A DNA stretch of 5,558 nucleotides from Kiritimatiellia bacterium (lineage in GTDB: Bacteria; Verrucomicrobiota; Kiritimatiellia; SLAD01), in assembly GCA_007134175.1 (NCBI GenBank), contig SLLF01000336.1:1-5558 (forward strand). The letters are read 5' to 3'. Below the pieces are notes generated by a model. It searched no databases. It saw only the letters and a program-made list of their open reading frames with translations, and was not told the DNA's origin. A program made the translations under genes and the position numbers. Positions 1 through 5,163 of the stretch are shown piece by piece (within the stretch, counting starts at the first letter, position 1; each line of letters starts with the position of its first letter).

Positions 1-137
1 AGCACGTGCTTGCCGCGGTTGTGCGCGGCGTAGTCCGCCCGGGTCTCCTCGGGATAGTAGGCGGTCAGCGCGCCCTTGCCCCCGGTGATCCAGCGCTTCA
101 TGTTGCTTAGGAAGACGCCGCACCGGAAACCGCCCAC
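1..137 (-). CDS. nuoI: Probable NADH-quinone oxidoreductase subunit I, N-terminal fragment
   Basis: This is the partial 5' end of a minus-strand gene that leaves the window at its left edge. The visible reading frame contains YYPEE, then a short spacer, then NRGKHVL. This fits the [YPE-E ... RG-HxL] block that precedes the first 4Fe-4S cysteine motif in NuoI, the peripheral-arm ferredoxin subunit of complex I. The cysteine motifs themselves lie outside the window, so the assignment rests on about 40 residues. A GTG at 137-135 is preceded by a TGA in the same frame and by GGA a few bases upstream. The ATG at 101-99 is the alternative start but has no visible ribosome-binding site. Another complex-I-like or hydrogenase ferredoxin subunit would look the same here. 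The importer permease upstream on this strand ends about 220 bases away, so the gene is probably transcribed separately. Confidence 0.5.
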   Translation of the reverse strand, partial: MGGFRCGVFLSNMKRWITGGKGALTAYYPEETRADYAAHNRGKHV

Positions 138-158
138 TCATTTCCGGAGAGAGCCGGG

Positions 159-188
159 AAACTAGCACAGCTGCAGCGGCCCATGCAA
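159..188 (-). promoter_or_regulatory. Possible promoter for the left-edge gene
   Basis: On the minus strand TTGCAT (188-183) and TAGTTT (164-159) are separated by 18 bases. They match the sigma-70 hexamers at about four and three positions. Transcription would begin near 152, leaving a short leader with GGA ahead of the GTG at 137. The matches are modest; position relative to the gene is the main support. Confidence 0.3.
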
Positions 189-323
189 GCCCGCAATTTT
201 TTAGCGCAACGAGCGAAGAATCGCCGCTGAGGTTCCTGCGGGGGCTGCGGGGCGGCTTTGCCCTGATTTTCCAGCCATGAGGGAGCGGACGCCGATTACG
301 TGGACGCTTACGGATTACGATTA

Positions 324-366
324 CCGCCTAGCCCCACTCCCCGACCCGGCTGAACGCCCTAGGCGG
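324..366. repeat. Inverted repeat spanning the permease stop codon
   Basis: CCGCCTAG (324-331) and CTAGGCGG (359-366) form a perfect 8-base inverted repeat with a 27-base loop, and the right arm contains the permease TAG stop. It could fold at the 3' end of the importer mRNA. No T-rich tract follows on the minus strand, so it is not a classical intrinsic terminator. A 3'-end stabilising hairpin or chance are both possible. Confidence 0.4.
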
Positions 367-1291
367 CCCGGCGGCGTAATTGGCGGCGGACCGGGCCGAC
401 CGGAGAAACCAGCCCGACCAGTACAAAAATGGCAAAGGCGACCAATACCATCATACCGCCCGACGCGACATCCAAGCGGAACGAGAAGTAGAGCCCCACT
501 GTCGACGACACCACCCCCACGGCGACGGCAATCCACATCATGCGCGGTAAGCGGTGCGACACCAATGATGCCGTCGCTCCTGGAATAATGAGCATGGCGA
601 CCACCAGAATCACCCCCACCGTCTCCAAGCTGGTCACGATAGTCAGCGTCAGGAGCAGCATCAATCCGTAATGGATCGCACCCGTCGAGAGCCCGATCGC
701 GCTGGCGTGGCTCGGGTCGAAGGTATAGACCAGCAAGTGCTTGTAAAAAAAGAAGACGGCCAGTAAAGCAACGAGACCGGCATATAGCGTCGTCACCAGG
801 GTACCCATTGTGACGCCGAGCACATTGCCGAACAGGATGTGCATCAAGTGGGTAGAGGTGGCGATCCGCGAGATAATCACAATCCCCAGCGCAAAGGCCG
901 CCGTGAACATCAATCCCATGGCGGAATCCTCTTTGATCCGCGTATTCCGCTGGATAAAGCCGATCCCCAAAGCCGTCAGGCCCCCGCTGGCGAAAGCGCC
1001 CAACAGCACGGGCAATCCTAACAAATAGGCCAAGGCCACCCCGGGCAACACCGCATGGCTGATCGCATCGCCTAGTAAGGCCCAGCGCTTCAGCACCACA
1101 TAGCAGGACAAGACGCCGCAGACCACCCCGACCACCATCGAGGTCAGCAAGGCGCGCAACATGAACTGATACTCAAAGGGGGCCGCAACCGACTCCGGCA
1201 ACCAGGCGATCAACCAGGCCAACCAGTCAAGCAGGCGTTCCGCCCACCAGGTACCCACCGCTGCCAAGCCGTTATGCAGCATGGTGATCAT
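359..1291 (-). CDS. Manganese/iron ABC transporter, membrane permease (ABC-3 family)
   Basis: This 310-residue inner-membrane permease carries Mn(II) or Fe(II) released by the partner binding protein. About eight hydrophobic segments are visible, roughly at residues 47-66, 87-109, 126-146, 165-183, 205-222, 226-247, 253-271 and 280-296. The family hallmark LLGDAISHAVLPGV (about 72-85), which contributes the cytoplasmic loop facing the ATPase, is intact. EYQFMLRALL just before the first core helix resembles the SitC/YfeC/MntB branch. The start is the ATG at 1291-1289, which overlaps the upstream ATPase TGA as ATGA and so implies translational coupling. A longer frame reaching 1414 lies inside the ATPase gene and is rejected. 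The C-terminus is basic (RRQLRRR). Some relatives use two permeases; only one is seen here, so it presumably forms a homodimer. The ABC-3 family is certain; the metal is inferred from the binding protein. Confidence 0.93.
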   Translation of the reverse strand: MITMLHNGLAAVGTWWAERLLDWLAWLIAWLPESVAAPFEYQFMLRALLTSMVVGVVCGVLSCYVVLKRWALLGDAISHAVLPGVALAYLLGLPVLLGAFASGGLTALGIGFIQRNTRIKEDSAMGLMFTAAFALGIVIISRIATSTHLMHILFGNVLGVTMGTLVTTLYAGLVALLAVFFFYKHLLVYTFDPSHASAIGLSTGAIHYGLMLLLTLTIVTSLETVGVILVVAMLIIPGATASLVSHRLPRMMWIAVAVGVVSSTVGLYFSFRLDVASGGMMVLVAFAIFVLVGLVSPVGPVRRQLRRRAA

Positions 1292-2070
1292 GGCTGTGCG
1301 GGTCCCCGCTCTATCAAGTGATAGCCCTTTTCCAACGCTTCCGGCGCGAGCATCTCGTCCGGCGTTCCCACGCCCGCGATGGTGCGGCTGACCAGGACCA
1401 CCCGGTCCGCGCAATCCCGCACCGTCGGCAGATCGTGCGTCACCATAAGGACGGACTTGCCGCGTCCCACGAACGCGCGCAGGTAATCGATAATGATCTG
1501 CTCGCTATGGCGGTCGACACCGGCCAGGGGTTCGTCGAGCAGCAGCAACTCCGCTTCCTGTGCAATCGAGCGCGCGATGAATACGCGCTTCTTCTGGCCA
1601 CCGGACAAGGCACCGATGGGGCGGTGCGCCAAGCCGGCGATCTGTACCGCCTCCATGGCCTGCTGGGTCAGCGCGCGATGCGATGCCCCGATGAACCGGG
1701 GCGGCAGCCAGTAGCGCCAGCCGCCCGCCTGGCGACTGCGGCCATAGCGCCCGCTCAACACCACGTCCTGCACCGTGATCGGGAAGGTCCAATCAATATC
1801 GGTTTCCTGCGGGACATAGGCCACCGCGTTGGCGCGCCGCGCCGCCCGGATAGCCATCCCGCAGACCCGCAACCCCCCGCGCAACGGTTTTTTAAGGCCC
1901 GTCAGTAATTTCAGCAACGTCGACTTCCCGGCCCCGTTCGGTCCAATCACGGCAATGAAACGCCCCGAGGGCAATTGCAAATCCACTTGATCCAAAGCGA
2001 TAACGCCGCTGTAGTCAGCGGCCACCCCGCGGGCCTCAATGGCCAATGGCACTGTCACCGGCTGGTTCAA
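1288..2070 (-). CDS. Manganese/iron ABC transporter, ATP-binding protein
   Basis: This 260-residue cytoplasmic ATPase powers the importer as a dimer under the permease. All nucleotide-binding motifs are intact: Walker A GPNGAGKST (43-51), Q-loop Q88 in YVPQ, signature LSGGQ (155-159), Walker B ELLLLDEP (174-181) and H-loop H212 in MVTHD. The sequence after the Q-loop, with DIDWTFPITVQDVVLSGRYG, is typical of the Mn/Fe/Zn importer ATPases (SitB, YfeB and MntB type). The start is the TTG at 2070-2068, with GAGGA about nine bases upstream. It overlaps the TGA of the binding-protein gene (TTGA), and the gene's own TGA overlaps the permease ATG, so all three proteins are probably made by coupled translation from one mRNA. 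Nothing is truncated or missing. Confidence 0.95.
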   Translation of the reverse strand: MNQPVTVPLAIEARGVAADYSGVIALDQVDLQLPSGRFIAVIGPNGAGKSTLLKLLTGLKKPLRGGLRVCGMAIRAARRANAVAYVPQETDIDWTFPITVQDVVLSGRYGRSRQAGGWRYWLPPRFIGASHRALTQQAMEAVQIAGLAHRPIGALSGGQKKRVFIARSIAQEAELLLLDEPLAGVDRHSEQIIIDYLRAFVGRGKSVLMVTHDLPTVRDCADRVVLVSRTIAGVGTPDEMLAPEALEKGYHLIERGPAQP

Positions 2071-2978
2071 CGCAGCAGTTCCTCGCGCAGCAGTCGCGCA
2101 TTGTGCCGCATCATATCCAGGTAGCTCTCCACGCCACTGCCGACCGGCCCCAGTGAATCGACAAAGAGCGGCCCGGCCACGCGGATGCCGGTCTCCTCGG
2201 CCACGGACCGGACATGCCGGTCACTGATGGTGCTTTCATAAAACGCGACGGGAATGCGCCGGTTGCGAATGATGTCGATGATGCGCGCCAGTTGCCGGGG
2301 CGTACCCTCCTCCTCGTCGTTGTTGCCCCAAATCGCATCGTTTTCGAAGTCGAACGCCTCCGCGAAATAGAGGAACGCCGCTTCACTGGTAATCAACACG
2401 CGCCGGTCGTCCGGGATATCGGCGAGCAGGGCGCGGATTTCGCCCTCCAGCTCCTGCAGGTCGGCCAGTTGGCGAACCGCTCGCGCCGCGAAACCTTCGG
2501 CGTGCGCGGGAAACCGCGCCGTCAAGGCATCGCGGATCACTTCCGTGTACGCACGCGCACCTGCCGGACTCATCCACAAATGCGGGTCCGGCCGCCCTTG
2601 CAACTCGCCAATACGAATCGGCACGGTGGGGTAGCCGCTGTTATCTGCCAATGCCACCACTGGCACGCCGGGGCGAGCGGTGGTGCGTACTTGCCGCATC
2701 CATTGCTCCAGATCCAACCCGTTATAAAAAATAAGCGCCGCATCCTCAATATCCGCGAAATTGGATGGACTCAACTCCCATTCATGCACTTCGGCACCCA
2801 CCGGCGTCAACAAACGCACATCCACCCCCTCGCCGGCCACGCCGCTAACCAAATCCTGCAAAATGGTGAATGTGGTCACTACCAAGGGGGGGTCGGTTTC
2901 CCGGTGGACTTTAACGCCCGAATCACACCCCAGCACACCGAGGAGACAAAACAATAATAGTGCGAAGTTCTTGCACAC
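2067..2978 (-). CDS. Manganese/iron ABC transporter, substrate-binding lipoprotein (cluster A-I)
   Basis: This is the metal-capturing component of the importer, first in the operon. Counted from the GTG at 2978-2976 it has 303 residues: a short lipoprotein signal (hydrophobic stretch at 5-15, lipobox VLGC, modified Cys18), then two lobes. The four metal ligands of the family are visible: His65 (in EVHEWELSPS), His133 (in DPHLWMSP), Glu199 (in ITSEAAFLYF) and Asp274 (in FVDSLG). This His-His-Glu-Asp set, with EEEGTP and FYEST, matches pneumococcal PsaA-type Mn proteins (H67, H139, E205, D280). Zinc-binding ZnuA proteins instead have a third His and usually a His-rich loop, absent here. Asp at +2 would suggest inner-membrane retention by the E. 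coli Lol rule. The start is uncertain: AGGAGG directly abuts this GTG with no spacer, while the same frame stays open to an ATG at 3125 that has better initiation signals. Function is secure; the N-terminus is not. Confidence 0.93.
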   Translation of the reverse strand: MCKNFALLLFCLLGVLGCDSGVKVHRETDPPLVVTTFTILQDLVSGVAGEGVDVRLLTPVGAEVHEWELSPSNFADIEDAALIFYNGLDLEQWMRQVRTTARPGVPVVALADNSGYPTVPIRIGELQGRPDPHLWMSPAGARAYTEVIRDALTARFPAHAEGFAARAVRQLADLQELEGEIRALLADIPDDRRVLITSEAAFLYFAEAFDFENDAIWGNNDEEEGTPRQLARIIDIIRNRRIPVAFYESTISDRHVRSVAEETGIRVAGPLFVDSLGPVGSGVESYLDMMRHNARLLREELLR

Positions 2979-3125
2979 CCTCCTGCGCCCGCCACAGAGG
3001 GCGGGCCTACAATGCCAGACGCATTGTTGGCCGGGCCGCTGCCTGCCTCGCCGTGGGCTCTGCCAAGGGGGGGGGGCGGGGTCTTTCCCGATCCCAGGGT
3101 TGGAAGTATAGCCATATTTCACCAT
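2979..3125 (-). other. Possible in-frame N-terminal extension of the binding protein
   Basis: These 49 codons continue the binding-protein frame upstream to an ATG at 3125-3123 without a stop. AGGAG (3133-3129) lies three bases before that ATG and six before the GTG that follows it, and a good promoter sits just upstream, so initiation here looks mechanically better than at 2978. The encoded peptide is rich in Pro, Arg, Gly and Cys, has no recognisable domain, and would place the lipoprotein signal at residues 50-67, unusually far from the N-terminus. Most of it is read from the hairpin-rich segment at 2987-3066. It may be a translated extension, a leader, or untranslated sequence that happens to lack stops. 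Confidence 0.35.
2987..3066. repeat. GC-rich multi-hairpin repeat-like segment
   Basis: Three adjoining inverted repeats lie in 80 bases. GCCCGCC (2987-2993) pairs with GGCGGGC (3000-3006) across 6 bases. ACAATGC (3009-3015) pairs with GCATTGT (3021-3027) across 5 bases. TTGGC (3027-3031) pairs with GCCAA (3062-3066) across 30 bases. A run of ten G follows at 3067-3076. This resembles dispersed palindromic elements of the REP or MITE type and contrasts with the AT-rich promoter beside it. On the minus strand it lies between the operon promoter and the lipoprotein signal peptide, and the last hairpin ends two bases before AGGAGG (2984-2979). There is no second copy in this window, so calling it a repeat family is inference. 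Confidence 0.5.
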
Positions 3126-3146
3126 CTTCTCCTTTTTTGAGTTATC

Positions 3147-3175
3147 AAAATAATTGGTTTGTTCACATGAGTCAA
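3147..3175 (-). promoter_or_regulatory. Promoter of the metal importer operon
   Basis: On the minus strand TTGACT (3175-3170) and TATTTT (3152-3147) are spaced by exactly 17 bases, matching the sigma-70 hexamers at five and four positions. Transcription should begin near 3140, a short distance before AAGGAG and the ATG at 3125. If translation instead begins at 2978, the leader is about 160 bases and contains the hairpin segment. Confidence 0.6.
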
Positions 3176-3182
3176 CTATTTT
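3154..3182 (+). promoter_or_regulatory. Promoter of the DtxR-family regulator gene
   Basis: TTGGTT (3154-3159) and TATTTT (3177-3182) are spaced by 17 bases. The -35 is weak (TTG only) and the -10 matches at four positions. It faces and overlaps the importer promoter: each promoter's -35 lies next to the other's -10. Transcription would start near 3189, giving a leader of about 60 bases before the ATG at 3249. Confidence 0.45.
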
Positions 3183-3248
3183 CAGTATTGCGCTTAAATT
3201 TATTCGTATTGGATTGCTTTTGCGCAGGCGTTGTCTTACTTTCCGGGC

Positions 3249-3941
3249 ATGATTTCGAGCACGGTCGAGAATTATCTAAAGCGTATCTATCTGGAACAGC
3301 AGACCGATCCGAAGGCATTGGTGCCGATGGGTAAGCTGGCCGCCGTCATGCAAGTGGTGCCGGGGACCGCCACGGCCATGGTGAAGACGCTGGCGGATTC
3401 GGGTTTGCTGGAATATGAGCCGCGCGGCGGTATCCGGTTGACGGCTGGGGGCGAACAGCTGGCGCTGCATGTGCTGCGGCGGCATCGCATTATCGAACTG
3501 TTCCTGGTCAATCATCTGGGTCTGGACTGGTCGGAAGTGCATGCGGAGGCGGAGACGCTGGAACATGCGGTGTCCGACAAGGTGCTGGAGCGCATGGATA
3601 CCCTGCTCAATCATCCCCGCTTCGATCCACACGGCGATCCGATCCCGCCGGCCAAGGGGCGCATGCCCACCGAAAGCTGGATCCCGTTGCCCGCCGTCCC
3701 GGCCGGTCAACGCGCACAGATAGCCCAGTTATCCGATCAAGATCCGGCGTTCCTCCAATTCATCGAGCGCAACGCGCTTACGCCGGGCACGGAAATATAC
3801 GTGGCCTCATATGACCCCCAAGCCGACGCGGTTACTTTAAACGTTCCAGACGGTTCCCACATTACACTGGGCGGCGCGGCAGCGGAAAAGATCATGGTGC
3901 GTTTGGGCCGGGTGTCCCAATGTGGAACTCGGGTGCCCTAG
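3249..3941 (+). CDS. DtxR/MntR-family metal-dependent transcriptional regulator
   Basis: This 230-residue cytoplasmic repressor should sense Mn(II) or Fe(II) and control the divergent importer. An N-terminal winged helix-turn-helix (about 5-70, beginning STVENYLKRIY) is followed by the dimerisation/metal domain (about 71-135) with the family signature RRHRIIELFL, VHAEAETLEH and FDPHGDPIP. A C-terminal FeoA/SH3-like domain covers about 160-220. Numbered from the ATG at 3249, H79, E83, H98, E105 and H106 fall at the numbers of the DtxR ligands, which supports this start. Position 102 is Glu, as in MntR, where DtxR has Cys. N8 replaces the Asp8 of MntR or Met10 of DtxR, and K11 replaces MntR Glu11, so the first-helix ligands are not conserved. 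A TTG at 3231 would add six residues; neither start has a good ribosome-binding site. The gene ends 10 bases from the convergent gene. Family is certain, metal probable (Mn or Fe). Confidence 0.92.
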   Translation: MISSTVENYLKRIYLEQQTDPKALVPMGKLAAVMQVVPGTATAMVKTLADSGLLEYEPRGGIRLTAGGEQLALHVLRRHRIIELFLVNHLGLDWSEVHAEAETLEHAVSDKVLERMDTLLNHPRFDPHGDPIPPAKGRMPTESWIPLPAVPAGQRAQIAQLSDQDPAFLQFIERNALTPGTEIYVASYDPQADAVTLNVPDGSHITLGGAAAEKIMVRLGRVSQCGTRVP

Positions 3942-3951
3942 CCCGCATTTC

Positions 3952-4596
3952 TCAGGCGAGGATCGGCAAGACCTGCTCAACTTCCCCGGAGCTGAACGGA
4001 CTGAAGGCGCCGCGTTTGGAGCGCATCACTTTCGCCAAATGAGGTCCCAACACACCAGGGTCCGGCGCGACGAGTTGCCCCACCATCTCCAGCAGGGCGT
4101 CCATACCGTACCGCTCCTTGAACTCGTGCAGGGCATGGATACAGAAATTGTGAAGATGCTCCTTTTGCATGGCCCAGCGCAGCGCGGGCACCGTGCGCTG
4201 GAAGTCGATGCGGGCCAGACAGGTCAAGGCTTCGCCCTCCAGCTCAGAGTCCAAAAAGCGCTCAACCGAGGCATACGCTTGTTCGTCGGGCTGCAGAGTC
4301 AACACCGTCAACAAGGCGCGACTCGTCGTCGAGCCGCTATCCTGTCGATTCAGCCAAGCGACCAGATGCGGGGTGAAGGCGGGCACCCTCAGACGGGTGA
4401 CCATTGTCACATCCGCAAGTCCGGGCCGTGCCCCGGCCAGCCGCTCGAGCATGATCGCCTGAAAACATTCCCGCTCCCACGGTTCCAGCGCGTCGTAATA
4501 GACCTTCGCCGCCCACTCCAATTCATAATCTTCACTGTAGTAATGGCTGGTCACCAACCCCGCGATATCTGCTTCAATGGTGTCACGTGTTTTCAT
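3952..4596 (-). CDS. Uncharacterised helical protein, HEAT-repeat-like
   Basis: I do not recognise this 214-residue protein. It starts at the ATG at 4596-4594 with no clear ribosome-binding site. It has no signal peptide or membrane segment, so it is probably cytoplasmic. Sequence patterns suggest an all-helical fold. Residues about 10-55 are acidic and aromatic, with HYYSEDYELEW and VYYDALEPWERE. From about 60 to 180 there are repeated amphipathic helix pairs (for example VPAFTPHLVAWL, ASVERFLDSELEGEALTCLAR, TVPALRWAMQ, ALLEMVGQLV) of the kind seen in HEAT or PBS-lyase-type scaffolds. No catalytic or metal motif stands out. It converges on the regulator gene with only 10 bases between stop codons and no visible terminator, so it is a neighbour rather than an operon member. 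Its codon pattern and length look like a genuine gene. A HEAT-like adaptor is a guess. Confidence 0.75.
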   Translation of the reverse strand: MKTRDTIEADIAGLVTSHYYSEDYELEWAAKVYYDALEPWERECFQAIMLERLAGARPGLADVTMVTRLRVPAFTPHLVAWLNRQDSGSTTSRALLTVLTLQPDEQAYASVERFLDSELEGEALTCLARIDFQRTVPALRWAMQKEHLHNFCIHALHEFKERYGMDALLEMVGQLVAPDPGVLGPHLAKVMRSKRGAFSPFSSGEVEQVLPILA

Positions 4597-4659
4597 TGCC
4601 GGAACGCTACGTCATGGTCGGCCAGGATGCAACCGGCCCAGCCTGCGCCCATTACCTGT

Positions 4660-4677
4660 TGAGGCGCTTGCAAAACC
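4660..4677 (-). repeat. 18-base motif, left inverted copy
   Basis: Read on the minus strand this is GGTTTTGCAAGCGCCTCA. It matches 5116-5133 on the plus strand at 17 of 18 positions, so the two are inverted repeats about 440 bases apart. No obvious target-site duplication flanks the pair. Confidence 0.5.
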
Positions 4678-4718
4678 TTTGGGGTGCTGGCGTCTCGCCT
4701 GCCGAGAATCCAATGAAT

Positions 4719-4829
4719 TCAGAATCGTCCACCGTTCTCGCCCGTTATCGTCAACCGGAACGGGAAGAGCCATGACTGGATGCTGTTCCACAGTTGGCCC
4801 AGCAGGGTTTGGGGTTGCGTGTTCTGCAT
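4719..4829 (-). CDS. Small ORF (36 residues), possibly a truncated transposase start
   Basis: The ATG at 4829-4827 has AGGAG (4843-4839) nine bases upstream, among the best-placed ribosome-binding sites in the window, and an extended -10 promoter lies about 50 bases before it. The product runs through LLGQLWNSIQSWLFPFRL and ends ITGENGGRF. It has Trp and Leu in an amphipathic spacing, no signal peptide and no known domain. The LWNSIQSWLFP part reminds me of N-termini of some IS-type transposases, in which case the ORF would be a remnant that diverges after about residue 23. That is memory, not a search. It could also be a genuine small protein or chance. Its initiation signals look better preserved than expected for random sequence. 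Confidence 0.4.
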   Translation of the reverse strand: MQNTQPQTLLGQLWNSIQSWLFPFRLTITGENGGRF

Positions 4830-4882
4830 GCGCGAAGTCTCCTTTCTGCGTGTGCAGACCCGTTCTTTCGGGCGATGGAGAC

Positions 4883-4891
4883 TTTATAACA
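4883..4891 (-). promoter_or_regulatory. Extended -10 promoter with upstream A/T tract, for the small ORF
   Basis: On the minus strand TGTTATAAA (4891-4883) is an extended -10 element (TG, one base, TATAAA). The -35 position is poor (TAGATT), as is common for extended -10 promoters. A T6A8 tract at 4916-4929 sits about 40-53 bases upstream of the predicted start near 4876, where an UP element would act. Confidence 0.45.
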
Positions 4892-5058
4892 TATTGCGCC
4901 GTAACAATCTACAACTTTTTTAAAAAAAATGGTGGGGGTAGACAAACGCCTCGGAATGTGCCATTATTCTTTCGTTCGTTTTGGGCGCGGTATGGTGCCG
5001 CGCAGAAGACAATGGGGGCGTAGGTTGGAACGTCACGCATGCCCACTGCGGGCGGCGG

Positions 5059-5130
5059 GGCTCTTCAGCTTACAAAACGCCCCGCGACGCAAGCCGTCAG
5101 GCGCAGCGTCCGGGGGGTTTTGCAAGAGCC
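5059..5130. repeat. Long interrupted hairpin between the HEAT-like gene and the protease
   Basis: Three nested stems share one axis. GGCTCTT (5059-5065) pairs with AAGAGCC (5124-5130). CAAAACGCCCCG (5073-5084) pairs with CGGGGGGTTTTG (5111-5122) with one mismatch. GACGC (5086-5090) pairs with GCGTC (5106-5110). The right side contains most of the 18-base motif at 5116-5133. No T-tract follows on either strand, so a simple terminator is unlikely; a structured repeat element is more plausible. Confidence 0.5.
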
Positions 5131-5134
5131 TCAT

Positions 5135-5163
5135 TTGACAACCGATTTTTTATAGTGTATTCC
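5135..5163 (+). promoter_or_regulatory. Promoter of the secreted protease gene
   Basis: A perfect TTGACA (5135-5140) is followed after 17 bases by TATTCC (5158-5163), which matches the -10 consensus at three positions. Transcription would begin near 5170, giving a leader of about 20 bases. GGAG (5184-5187) precedes the ATG at 5192 by four bases. Confidence 0.5.

Larger units (their letters stand above)
3147..3182. promoter_or_regulatory. Candidate DtxR/MntR-type operator dyad
   Basis: A 36-base imperfect palindrome has outer arms AAAATAaTTG (3147-3156) and CAAcTATTTT (3173-3182). Nine of ten arm positions are complementary, around a 16-base weakly symmetric centre. It covers both divergent promoters, so one bound regulator could repress both the importer and itself. 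AT-rich dyads of this general kind are known targets of streptococcal MntR-like regulators such as ScaR and SloR. The symmetry is seen; the binding protein is inferred from position. Confidence 0.5.

Noticed and set aside
277..588. Plus-strand 103-residue frame
   Set aside because: Mostly antisense to the permease, Pro/Arg-rich, no initiation signals.
1292..1414. Longer permease reading frame starting at 1414
   Set aside because: The extra 41 residues lie inside the ATPase gene, are low-complexity Gly/Arg, and the ATGA overlap at 1288-1291 is the usual coupled start.
2214..2957. Plus-strand 247-residue frame opposite the binding-protein gene
   Set aside because: Antisense shadow of a clearly real gene whose metal ligands and family motifs are intact on the other strand.
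2979..3140. Manganese riboswitch (yybP-ykoY type) in the importer leader
   Set aside because: The leader has simple hairpins but I cannot find the conserved internal-loop sequences of that class.
3276..3710. Minus-strand 144-residue frame within the regulator
   Set aside because: Shadow of the DtxR-family gene.
3922..4662. Plus-strand 246-residue frame opposite the HEAT-like gene
   Set aside because: Rich in His, Gln and Arg, as expected of an antisense frame. The minus-strand frame has protein-like helix patterns. Confidence is lower than for the other shadows because the minus-strand protein is itself unrecognised.
4929..5138. Plus-strand small frames of 60-70 residues in the intergenic region
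   Set aside because: They overlap hairpin and promoter sequence, lack well-placed ribosome-binding sites and have unlikely composition.
5059..5140. Intrinsic terminator
   Set aside because: The hairpin is strong, but neither side is followed by a T-rich tract on the relevant strand.
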